Assembly (NCBI GenBank): GCA_020723185.1
Contig: DYJI01000006.1
Location: 124,001-188,000, forward strand
DNA length: 64,000 bases
Source: Sideroxydans lithotrophicus
Lineage (GTDB): Bacteria; Pseudomonadota; Gammaproteobacteria; Burkholderiales; Gallionellaceae
Direction of reading: 5' to 3'
Shown: positions 53,300-61,533 of the stretch, piece by piece
Numbering within the stretch: the first letter of the stretch is position 1
Layout: every line of letters begins with the position of its first letter
The notes under the pieces: model-generated
What the model was told of the DNA's origin: nothing
Seen by the model: only the letters and a program-made list of their open reading frames with translations
Databases searched by the model: none
Position numbers and translations under genes: made by a program

Positions 53300-54655
53300 T
53301 CATGACGAGATCCTGATGACCGGTTCCGCCTCCACCCTGTTCCGCCCCCTGCGTTTCGCGTTGTACAAGGCCCGGTCTGCACGGTCGAGCAAGCTGGACT
53401 CATCCTCCTCCGGATCATACTCGGCCACCCCGAGGCTGACCGTCATCCGTATGCCGTTCACAAGTTCCTTCCGCTCGATGGCAGCACGCAGCCTGTTGCA
53501 GAAACCGGCCGCGGCATTCAAAGGCGTGTTGCTGAGCAGGATCGCGAACTCTTCGCCGCCCCAGCGCACGGCGCTATCCACTTTCCGGATGGTGGCAGTG
53601 ATCTCGGAACCGAGCAGTTTCAGCACCGCATCGCCGACCAGATGTCCGTGTGTATCGTTGATCTGCTTGAAATGATCGATATCCAGGATCACCAGCGAGA
53701 AGGGCGCTGCGCCATATCGTTTGACCCGCTCTTTCTCCTCGTCCATCCTGATCTGCAGCAGCCTTCTGTTACCCAGTCCCGTCAGCACATCGGTGACGGA
53801 GAGGTGTTCCAGACTGCGCGCCTTCTCTTCCAGCATATCGACGAGTTCATGCAGTTCGGAGGAGTGGTTCTTCAGGATGTTGATCCAGGCACCATAGGCA
53901 TAGCTGATCAGCTCGCTCTGCGAGATGACCCCGACCAGCTGCCCCATCTCATCCACCACGATCGCGCGCTTGATGCGGTGCTGCTTGAGCTGCAGCATGG
54001 CCTCGTTGATCGATGCGGAACGTGGCGAAGTGATGACGGGCGTGGTCATGTATGCGGCCAGCGGCTTGTTCGCGGCCTTGCCGGAAGAGATGATCCCGAA
54101 CACATCCTTGGTGGTCACGATACCGATCGGCCTGCCCTCGTCGACCACGATGATCGCGTCTTCCGCCTTGCGGAAATGGTGCATGACGTCCTCGAGCACC
54201 CAGTCTGACGTGAACATCACCGGCTCCGTCCGGATGATCATCTCACCGATCTTCTTCCGCTCCAGCAGTATCGCGGGATCGATCGAGGTCAGGATGTCGG
54301 TCCGGGTAACGATCCCGACCAGGCTGTTGCCGGCATCCACCACCCCGAAATGGGACACGCCGGTGCGGTCGAAATGTTCGAGCACCACCAGCAGCTTTTC
54401 CTTCTCCGGGATGCACTCCAGATGCCTGATGGGCAATGCCGAAAGCCGGGTGGTGTAGTCACCGCCCGAGTGGACAAAACCGAGCATATCTTCCACCGTG
54501 AAGATATGCCGCGCCCCCCCGGTCTCCAGCACCACACTGCTGACCTTTTCCTTGTCCATCAGGATCGCGGCCTCCTTGACGCTGATGGCCGGATCGCAGC
54601 GCAGGATATCCCTGTGCGCGACGGAACCTATATTGGGAAAGACCGCATGCTTCAT
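53300..54655 (-). CDS. CBS-domain diguanylate cyclase
   Basis: A 451-aa protein with four CBS motifs in two pairs (about 10-130 and 135-260: VVDAGNSLVGIVTRTDIL; VVDEGRPIGIVTTKDVFG; VVDEMGQLVGVISQSELI). A GGDEF domain follows with GGEEF in RWGGEEFAILL. RKVD five residues upstream is an intact RxxD inhibitory site. CBS pairs usually bind adenine nucleotides, so cyclase activity may follow energy state. Its start overlaps the LuxR regulator's stop (ATGA). Confidence 0.95.
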   Translation of the reverse strand: MKHAVFPNIGSVAHRDILRCDPAISVKEAAILMDKEKVSSVVLETGGARHIFTVEDMLGFVHSGGDYTTRLSALPIRHLECIPEKEKLLVVLEHFDRTGVSHFGVVDAGNSLVGIVTRTDILTSIDPAILLERKKIGEMIIRTEPVMFTSDWVLEDVMHHFRKAEDAIIVVDEGRPIGIVTTKDVFGIISSGKAANKPLAAYMTTPVITSPRSASINEAMLQLKQHRIKRAIVVDEMGQLVGVISQSELISYAYGAWINILKNHSSELHELVDMLEEKARSLEHLSVTDVLTGLGNRRLLQIRMDEEKERVKRYGAAPFSLVILDIDHFKQINDTHGHLVGDAVLKLLGSEITATIRKVDSAVRWGGEEFAILLSNTPLNAAAGFCNRLRAAIERKELVNGIRMTVSLGVAEYDPEEDESSLLDRADRALYNAKRRGRNRVEAEPVIRISS

Positions 54656-55326
54656 ATGCCGCTCCGCAACCTGCCGTCTTCCAGCTTCAGGCTGGCCTGC
54701 CTGTAACGCTCGAACTTCCTGACGAAGTCCGCGATCGTGTTCGACTGGGTCTTCTCCATCACCTTGGCCCGGTGCGCCTTGACCGTTTTCAGGGTGATGC
54801 CCAGAACGTCGGCGATATCGAGATTGGAGCTTCCGCTGCCGACCAGTCCCGCCACTTCATGCTCCCGCTTCGTCAACAGCGCGAACATCGCCAGCACCCC
54901 CCTGCTCTCCGATTCCTCGCTGGCAAAACTGGCATGGCGGGCGAATGCATCCTGTATCTGAGTGCGGATCGCAGACAGGGTAAACGGCTTGCGGATGAAC
55001 TCCCCCTGGAACAGGTTCAGCAACTGCCCGGTCGCCGCAGTGGCAGCAGGCGTGCCTATGCATAGCTTGGGTATCGTGCGGATATGTTCGTTCGCATACC
55101 AGGCGGCCTCGGCCGGCAAAGAACGGACATCGACCACCAGACAGAACGAGCGGGAAGCGACCGCACTATCCGCAGCATGATTGTCGAGCCACTCCGCAAG
55201 ACTCCGGCAATCCGGAAACGCACCCGCAGCGAAGCCCGCTTCTGCGGCGATGCGCGAGATACCCTTGAGGGTGGCTATATCCTCATCGATGACGACGACC
55301 ATCCCGGCTGCTGCCTCTTTCACCAC
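54652..55326 (-). CDS. LuxR/FixJ-type response regulator
   Basis: A 224-aa regulator. The receiver domain has VVVIDEDIATLKG, an Asp in CLVVDVRSLP and the conserved Lys in FIRKPFTLSAI. The LuxR helix-turn-helix follows (LLTKREHEVAGLVGSGSSNLDIADVLGITLKTVKAHRAKVMEK). It overlaps the CBS-GGDEF gene by 4 nt, so the two are co-translated. No cognate kinase is adjacent. Confidence 0.92.
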   Translation of the reverse strand: MVKEAAAGMVVVIDEDIATLKGISRIAAEAGFAAGAFPDCRSLAEWLDNHAADSAVASRSFCLVVDVRSLPAEAAWYANEHIRTIPKLCIGTPAATAATGQLLNLFQGEFIRKPFTLSAIRTQIQDAFARHASFASEESESRGVLAMFALLTKREHEVAGLVGSGSSNLDIADVLGITLKTVKAHRAKVMEKTQSNTIADFVRKFERYRQASLKLEDGRLRSGI

Positions 55327-55360
55327 ATCCTCCTCCCCTGCCGCGTTCGACAGGCCATGT

Positions 55361-55849
55361 TCACTTGGGCTCGTTGGCCTTCTCGTTCTTATGATAGTTC
55401 ACGTAGACATAGACCGGGATGTCCAGATCGCCAAGCTGTTTGGCTATCAGTGGCCGGATATCCTGCCACTCCAGTCCGCCCACCCCGCATGCCAGCTTCG
55501 GCAATGCGACACTGTCGAGTCCTTCTTTCACCACCAGTGCCCGCAATGCATGCAACGCATGATTGACATGACTGACAGTTGCGCGCCCGGGTTTGCTGCC
55601 ATGGTCATAGGCGGGCTCCTGGGTGAAAAGGTGTACCAGCAACCGACCTTCGCCGAACTTCCATGTCGCCAATGCTCCCGGCTTGGGATGCAGGGTCTTG
55701 CAATGGTGACGAAAATCCTTGTACATCTCAGGCATGCCCTCGCGCAATTGCAAGGCCAGCCCCTGATGGAAATCATCGTTGGGAGAAACGCCATGCGCGA
55801 TGACTTGTGCCCCGCTACCCAATATGTCCCCGTCCAGTTCATAGATCAT
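55361..55849 (-). CDS. Macro-domain protein
   Basis: A 162-aa macro domain. The N-terminal strand-loop DGDILGSGAQVIAHGVSPNDDFHQGLA, LATWKFGEGRLLVHLFTQEPAYD, and VALPKLACGVGGLEWQDIRPLI match small bacterial macro-domain proteins of the Appr-1''-p-processing type. These bind or hydrolyse ADP-ribose derivatives or remove ADP-ribose from macromolecules. It lies on the same strand between two signalling genes but shows no overlap. A link to c-di-GMP is unproven. Confidence 0.88.
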   Translation of the reverse strand: MIYELDGDILGSGAQVIAHGVSPNDDFHQGLALQLREGMPEMYKDFRHHCKTLHPKPGALATWKFGEGRLLVHLFTQEPAYDHGSKPGRATVSHVNHALHALRALVVKEGLDSVALPKLACGVGGLEWQDIRPLIAKQLGDLDIPVYVYVNYHKNEKANEPK

Positions 55850-55870
55850 TCACATCCCCCCGCTCAACAC

Positions 55871-57112
55871 TTAATGTTCTGTACGATCCATGAATAGCGA
55901 TTCTTCCCAGCATCGCTGCAGGTTCGCCCCGACCTTCTCCACCACGCCTTTGTCGAGCTTGCCGTTATCCGCCTCCAGCCTGAGTATCCCCAGTATCTGC
56001 TCGGGCGGCAGTGCCTCGCGATACGGTCTTCGTTGCGCCAGCGCCTGAAAGACATCGGCCACCGCCAATATCCTGGCCTCGATCGAAATCTCGTGCTCTC
56101 CGGTCATATACGGGTAACCAGATCCGTCGACCCGTTCATGGTGCTGCGATGCCCAGGTCGCCACCTGCTCCATCCCCCTGACATTCTTAAGGATGTCGTA
56201 GGTGTCGAAACTGTGCCGGTGCATGATGCAATGCTCGGTCTCACTCAAACTCCCAGGCTTTTCCAGCAACTCATCCGGAACCCGCAGCTTGCCTATGTCA
56301 TGCAGCAATCCGGCCAACTCCAGCAATTCGCAACTCTCCTCAGACAGTTCGAACTCATTTCCCAAATGTTGCGCAAGCCTGGCCACCCCTTCGGAATGTT
56401 CCTTGGTGAAACTACTCTTGGCATCAACCACATGGGAAAAGACCCCCACGACACTTTTCAATTCCTCGAACGAGACCGCCCTCTCTCCAGAATGCGAGAG
56501 CCAGGTCGCCAGATAGCCGTTCACATGCTCCCGCTCTAACCGGAACCAGAATGCATCCGACTTGGACACTTCCATGAAAGCATCGACAAGACCGGGATAG
56601 AACCAGTCTCCCGCATAATTCCCGACCACGGCGCATATCCTCTCTTTGCCCAGCAAGATATCTCTCCCGTCGGTTATCTCCCTGAGCGTCTGCACATCGA
56701 CCCGATCGACCAGATAGATACAATTGGCGATCAATTTGGTCGAATCAGCCAAATCCAGCCGTTCCAGCATCTCCCAGTGTGTGTGGTGATAAAGGATATT
56801 CGGCGCGAGGTGGACGAGCAGCGAACATCCCTGCAACAGATCATGACCAACGACGCAATGGTCCTTCTCCAGCTCCCATTCCAGCTCTGCCAGATGTTTG
56901 TGCACCTGTGTCTTCGACACCCCGATGTCATGGAGGATCGCACTCTGGAACAACTCGTCCAGCATGGCACCGTTCCAGCCCAGCTGTTTGCCGATCTCTG
57001 TCGCCATGTACGCCACCCGCTTGCCATGATGGATGTGGCTGACCCCCACCAGATCCAGCGCATTTGAGAGCGAATACACCACTTCGTGCAGATTGACGTT
57101 ATATGTGGCCAT
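55871..57112 (-). CDS. Double-HD protein ending in an HD-GYP phosphodiesterase
   Basis: A 413-aa protein (start at MATYNVN with CGAGG upstream; a start 42 nt earlier is possible). The first HD domain has HHGKRVAYMATEIG, ILHDIGVS, VVGHDLLQGC and YHHTHWEML. The second is a full HD-GYP: HSEGVARLAQHLG, LLHDIGKLRVPD, SQHHERVDGSGYPYMTGEHEISIEARILAVADVFQALAQRRPYRE. Two HD domains in tandem suggest one catalytic and one regulatory site. Confidence 0.9.
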   Translation of the reverse strand: MATYNVNLHEVVYSLSNALDLVGVSHIHHGKRVAYMATEIGKQLGWNGAMLDELFQSAILHDIGVSKTQVHKHLAELEWELEKDHCVVGHDLLQGCSLLVHLAPNILYHHTHWEMLERLDLADSTKLIANCIYLVDRVDVQTLREITDGRDILLGKERICAVVGNYAGDWFYPGLVDAFMEVSKSDAFWFRLEREHVNGYLATWLSHSGERAVSFEELKSVVGVFSHVVDAKSSFTKEHSEGVARLAQHLGNEFELSEESCELLELAGLLHDIGKLRVPDELLEKPGSLSETEHCIMHRHSFDTYDILKNVRGMEQVATWASQHHERVDGSGYPYMTGEHEISIEARILAVADVFQALAQRRPYREALPPEQILGILRLEADNGKLDKGVVEKVGANLQRCWEESLFMDRTEH

Positions 57113-57157
57113 GATCCTCGGGACGGTTACCAGTTCGAGGGTGATCACCCCCATCTG

Positions 57158-57214
57158 CCCCTGCTGGTGGGGGCATTTTCAACCGTCGAATGCTATCTAA
57201 ATCACCAGCAGGGG
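57158..57214. repeat. 12-bp inverted repeat upstream of the double-HD gene
   Basis: CCCCTGCTGGTG at 57158-57169 and CACCAGCAGGGG at 57203-57214 are perfect inverted copies with a 33-nt spacer. They lie 46-102 nt before the gene start, just inside the shared 19-bp motif. It may fold in the leader RNA or bind a regulator. Confidence 0.5.
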
Positions 57215-57217
57215 GAT

Positions 57218-57236
57218 ATTGGCCTTTGGTCCAATA
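57218..57236. promoter_or_regulatory. Shared 19-bp palindromic motif, copy 2
   Basis: ATTGGCCTTTGGTCCAATA, identical to 52017-52035 except for one T/C change, and here flanked so that the arms extend to TATTGG/CCAATA. It lies about 106-124 nt upstream of the double-HD gene on its transcribed strand. Confidence 0.5.
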
Positions 57237-57335
57237 CCAGCTGTGAATTGGGATTTTCTTGAAAGACCGAATAAGGATGAAGTTAGGGTAGCTGACAACC
57301 CGATAACGTCACCACGGGCAGACCGGGCAGATAAG

Positions 57336-58307
57336 TTAATACTTGCCGTACGCGCCCGCCACGACCCTGTCCCTGCCGCTGCGTTTGGCCTGATACAAGG
57401 CCGCATCCGCCGACTTCACCAATATTTCCAAAGAGACCTTATCGTCCGGTAGCACGGATACCACGCCACAACTGATAGATACGAACTTGCTGCCGGTCGC
57501 GTAGTGCGGCACTTTGAGATCGGCCACCATCTGGCGCACCCTTTCGGCGATCCACATCGCGCCATCCTGATCCGTCTCGCCCAGCACCAGCGTGAACTCC
57601 TCGCCACCGAAACGGGCCGCCAGGTCGGTGCCACGCGGAGCGGCGCGCGCGATCCGGTCGGCCACTTTCTTCAGGCAGTCATCACCCGTCTGATGGCCGT
57701 ATTTATCGTTGAACAGCTTGAAGTAGTCGATATCCATCATCACCAGCGCCAGCGGCTTCTTCATGCGCAGACAGCGCCGCCATTCGCGCTCCAGGAAGCT
57801 ATCCAGCGAGCGCCGGTTGGCGATGCCGGTCAGCGCATCGGTGGTGGACAGCCGCAGCAGCTCGGCATTGGCACCATCAAGTTTCTGTGTGACATCGACC
57901 AGCTTGCGCTGCATGCCGACCAGCCGTTGCATGGCGCGCACCTTGGCATGGAATACCACTTCGCTGACCGGCTTGACCAGATAGTCGTCGCCGCCGGCGG
58001 CGATACCGCGCGCAAGATCCTCGTCGGAACTCATCGCCGTCAGGAAGATGATGGCGGCCCACTCCTGCTCGCCTTCCAGCTTGCGTATCCGGCGCGCCAC
58101 TTCGAAACCGTCGATGTCCGGCAGCTTGATATCGAGCAGCACCACATCGGGCTGTTCGCGTTCGTAGATCTCCAGCGCCTGCTCGCCGTTCTCGGCGATC
58201 AGCGGGTCGCTGACATGCATGGCCGCCAGGTAGTTCCTCAATACCTTGACCGTGACTTTGCTGTCTTCCACCACCAGTATCTTGAGTGCGTCCACGTTGC
58301 TATCCAT
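57336..58307 (-). CDS. Response-regulator diguanylate cyclase (REC-GGDEF)
   Basis: A 323-aa protein with a receiver domain (ILVVEDSKVTVKVLRNYLA, phospho-acceptor in VVLLDIKLPDIDGFEVARRI, Lys in YLVKPVSEVVFH) and a GGDEF domain with FGGEEF. The RxxD inhibitory site is present (RGTDLAAR). It is the PleD-like layout without the second receiver. Cyclase activity should depend on phosphorylation. It is followed on the same strand by the double-HD phosphodiesterase. Confidence 0.96.
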   Translation of the reverse strand: MDSNVDALKILVVEDSKVTVKVLRNYLAAMHVSDPLIAENGEQALEIYEREQPDVVLLDIKLPDIDGFEVARRIRKLEGEQEWAAIIFLTAMSSDEDLARGIAAGGDDYLVKPVSEVVFHAKVRAMQRLVGMQRKLVDVTQKLDGANAELLRLSTTDALTGIANRRSLDSFLEREWRRCLRMKKPLALVMMDIDYFKLFNDKYGHQTGDDCLKKVADRIARAAPRGTDLAARFGGEEFTLVLGETDQDGAMWIAERVRQMVADLKVPHYATGSKFVSISCGVVSVLPDDKVSLEILVKSADAALYQAKRSGRDRVVAGAYGKY

Positions 58308-58313
58308 GTGCTG

Positions 58314-61300
58314 CTATTTCTGTGGCGATCCTAGTGAATTGGATCGATCCTGCTGCCACTGTTCCACCAGCTTCTCGAAGTCCGCCAACGGCAGTGGACG
58401 ACCGAACAGATAGCCCTGGAACTTCGAGCAGCCGCGCTCGACCAGTGGCGATATCTGCGCGTGCTCCTCCACCCCTTCCGCGATGACACCGAAGCCGAAA
58501 TTCCCGGCCATGCCGGCGATGGTCTGCACCATCATGGCGTCGCCGCTATCGGTGAGGATGTCGCGCACGAAGGACTGGTCGATCTTGAGCAGGTCGATGG
58601 GCAGGCGCTTGATATATTGCAGCGAGGAATAGCCGGTGCCGAAATCGTCCATCGAGAAACGCACGCCGATCTCTTTCAGCGCCGCCATCTTGCGCGTCGC
58701 CTCTTCGATGTCTTCCAGCACCAGGTTCTCGGTCAGTTCCAGTTCCAGCCTGCGCGGATCGGCACCGCTATCGCGCAGGATGTCTTTGACCTGGCGCACG
58801 AAATCCGGCTGATGGAACTGCACCGGGCTGATATTCACCGCCAGATGCATGCGCCCCAACTGCGGGTGCGTCTCCCATAGCTTGAGCTGGCGACAGGCGT
58901 TCTCCAGCACCCAGTGTCCGATGGGAAGGATCAATTTGGTCTGTTCGGCCATGGGGATGAACTGCGCCGGCGACACCATGCCCAGTTCCGCGCTGCGCCA
59001 GCGCAGCAGCACCTCCGCCCCGAGCAGCGTCCTCGATTCATCCGTCTGCACCTGGTAGTACATCTCCAGCTCTCCCTTGGACAGTGCATCGCGCAACGCC
59101 CCTTCCAGCAGGGTGCGCGATTCCAGCACCGCCTGCATGGAAGCCTCGAAGAAGCTCACCTTGTTGCGCCCGCCTTCCTTGGACTGGTACATCGCCAGGT
59201 CGGCCTGTTTGAGCAATTCCTCGCTGCCGACGCCATCCCCCCGGAACAGAACGATACCGATGCTGGGCGAACTCTGGTGCATCGTGCCGGACAAGTCATA
59301 CGGCTGCGACAAGGCGACACGGATCTTCTCGGCGATACGCCCGGCCTGTGCGACGGCCTCGTCCTTGCGCACGTTCAAATCCTCCAGCAACACCACGAAT
59401 TCGTCGCCGCCGAAGCGTGCGATGGTATCGGTGTCACGCACACAGGTCCGCAGCCGCCGGGCGACCTCCACCAGCATGCGGTCACCGTATTCATGGCCCT
59501 TGGTATCGTTCAATACCTTGAAGTGATCGAGGTCAATGAACATCAGCGCGCCGAAATGATCGCTGCGCGCGCTCTGTTTCAGCGCACGCAGCAGATGGTC
59601 CTGCAACAGGCGCCGGTTCGGCAGCGAGGTGAGCGGATCGTAGAACGCCAGGTTCCGGATCTCTTCCTCGGCTTTCTTGCGTTCGGTGATATCGACGAAA
59701 ACCGCCACGAAGTGGGTCACCTCATCCATGTGCTTCACGGCGGTGATGGTCAGCCACTTGGGATAGATCTCGCCGCTCTTGCGCCGGTCCCATACCTCGC
59801 CGGACCAGCGCCCCTCGTTGAGGACGGCATCCCACATGTCCCGGTAGAACGCCCGATCGTGACGCCCCGAAGCGAGGATGCGCGGATTCTTGCCCAGCGC
59901 CTCTTCCTCCGAAAAACCGGTCGTCACTTCGAACGCATGGTTCACCTTGATGATGTTCGCGTCGCGGTCGGTCACGATGATCGCTTCCTGCGTCTCGAAC
60001 GCCACGGAAGCGATACGCCCCTGCTCGGCCAGCGTCTCGCGCTCGGTCACGTCCTGCACGGTACCAAGCGAGCGTAGCGGCTTACCGGTCTCGTCGAAGG
60101 TGGAGGAACAGCGCTCTTCCACCCATTTGATGCGCCCGTCCGGCATCTGCAGGCGATGGATGATGCGGTAAGGTTTCCTGTCCTGCAGCGATTCGGCATA
60201 CGCCCGCTCCACCTTCTCGCGGTCATCCGGGTGGACCGCATTGAGGAAGGCCTCATACGACGCGCCGAAACGATCGCGGTCGATCTCGAAGATGCGGAAT
60301 ATCTGGTCGGACCATTTCAGTTTGTTGGCGACGAGGTCCAGCTCCCAGCTGCCGAAGTGGCCGACATCCTGCGCATCCTGCAGCAGCTTGCGTTCCCGCT
60401 CCAGCTCCGCGCGCGCGCGCACGCGGTCCTCGATGTCGCGCACGAAGACGAAGAAACGGTCCTCGCCCTTCCAGTAGGTGGCCGTGATCTCCACATCGAA
60501 CGTGCTCCCGTCCTTGCGCCGGTGCCGCGTCTCGAAAACGTCCCAGCCGCGCTCGAGCACCTCCTTCAAATGCGCCGCGACCGCCTCGGGGGTTTGCTCC
60601 ATCGCTTCCAGCTGCGGTACGCACATATCCAGTAGTTCCTCGCGGCTGTAGCCGGACATGTTGCAATAGGATGCGTTCACATCGAGCAGACATCCCCGCC
60701 TGTCCAGCATCCAGTAACCGTCGATGGTGGTGTCCAGCAGATGCTTGCGGCTGCTCTCCGCCTGCTCGCGCAAGCGGATGTTTTCCCCGATCTGCTCGGC
60801 CATGCTGTCGAAACGCCGGCCCAGTTCTGACAACTCATCCTCGCCGCGCAGGCTGGTACGCACCGAGAAGTCGCCATCCGCCAGCCGCGTAGCGGCATCG
60901 AGCAGCACGCGCACACGCTGGCTGACCAGCCGGTGCAGGATGTAGGCGACCAGCATGGACGCCAGCAACATGATGAAGCTGAACACCAGCGCCTGCTCCA
61001 CCGCCTCCTGCCGCGCGGCCGACAATTGGCGGCTGATATCGGCCTCGACATACAACACCCCCATCTGCTTGTCCAACCCGCCCTGGCGATAGGAAACCAC
61101 CAGCGGGAAGTAGCCCTGCAGCAGCGAGGGCTGTTGCGGATTGAACGCCAGCCGGCTGGCCGCCCCCTGTGCGACGGCATGAGCGACCCCCTCCTCGTAC
61201 AGCGTATGGGCCGCGACCGGCTCGCCCTTCCAGCGGAAGCGGTTGGACAGGATCACCCGGTGCTGCGTGTCGGACAGCACCAAAGTGTTGATCCCCGGGC

Positions 61301-61529
61301 GCATGGCCATCAGCGACAGGCTGAGCATGGCTTCCGCCTCGTCGCCTTCGGTCAGGCGGTTGTAGAGGATGTTCTGCAGCTGCGCCATCTCCAGACCAAT
61401 CTCGCGCTGCATGTGCTGCTCGATGCTGCTGCGGTTGTTGCGCCCCTGCTGCACGAACATCAGCAGCGCGCTGACGAGGGTCACACTCATCAGCACCAGC
61501 GGGATCAGGATGGAGAGTCTCTGCTTCAT
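58314..61529 (-). CDS. Membrane PAS-GGDEF-EAL sensor protein
   Basis: A 1071-aa protein: TM1 about 7-25, periplasmic domain to about 178, TM2 about 178-200, HAMP, three PAS/PAC units (about 265-620), GGDEF (FGGDEFVVLL, with RxxD inhibitory site RDTD) and EAL (AEVLLRWRS, ELTENL, DDFGTGYSSLQYIKRLPID, KIDQSF). The EAL catalytic blocks are intact, so it may be bifunctional or a phosphodiesterase with a regulatory GGDEF. It lies 4 nt after the periplasmic binding-protein gene, so the two are probably one operon. Confidence 0.96.
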   Translation of the reverse strand: MKQRLSILIPLVLMSVTLVSALLMFVQQGRNNRSSIEQHMQREIGLEMAQLQNILYNRLTEGDEAEAMLSLSLMAMRPGINTLVLSDTQHRVILSNRFRWKGEPVAAHTLYEEGVAHAVAQGAASRLAFNPQQPSLLQGYFPLVVSYRQGGLDKQMGVLYVEADISRQLSAARQEAVEQALVFSFIMLLASMLVAYILHRLVSQRVRVLLDAATRLADGDFSVRTSLRGEDELSELGRRFDSMAEQIGENIRLREQAESSRKHLLDTTIDGYWMLDRRGCLLDVNASYCNMSGYSREELLDMCVPQLEAMEQTPEAVAAHLKEVLERGWDVFETRHRRKDGSTFDVEITATYWKGEDRFFVFVRDIEDRVRARAELERERKLLQDAQDVGHFGSWELDLVANKLKWSDQIFRIFEIDRDRFGASYEAFLNAVHPDDREKVERAYAESLQDRKPYRIIHRLQMPDGRIKWVEERCSSTFDETGKPLRSLGTVQDVTERETLAEQGRIASVAFETQEAIIVTDRDANIIKVNHAFEVTTGFSEEEALGKNPRILASGRHDRAFYRDMWDAVLNEGRWSGEVWDRRKSGEIYPKWLTITAVKHMDEVTHFVAVFVDITERKKAEEEIRNLAFYDPLTSLPNRRLLQDHLLRALKQSARSDHFGALMFIDLDHFKVLNDTKGHEYGDRMLVEVARRLRTCVRDTDTIARFGGDEFVVLLEDLNVRKDEAVAQAGRIAEKIRVALSQPYDLSGTMHQSSPSIGIVLFRGDGVGSEELLKQADLAMYQSKEGGRNKVSFFEASMQAVLESRTLLEGALRDALSKGELEMYYQVQTDESRTLLGAEVLLRWRSAELGMVSPAQFIPMAEQTKLILPIGHWVLENACRQLKLWETHPQLGRMHLAVNISPVQFHQPDFVRQVKDILRDSGADPRRLELELTENLVLEDIEEATRKMAALKEIGVRFSMDDFGTGYSSLQYIKRLPIDLLKIDQSFVRDILTDSGDAMMVQTIAGMAGNFGFGVIAEGVEEHAQISPLVERGCSKFQGYLFGRPLPLADFEKLVEQWQQDRSNSLGSPQK

Positions 61530-61533
61530 GGGC

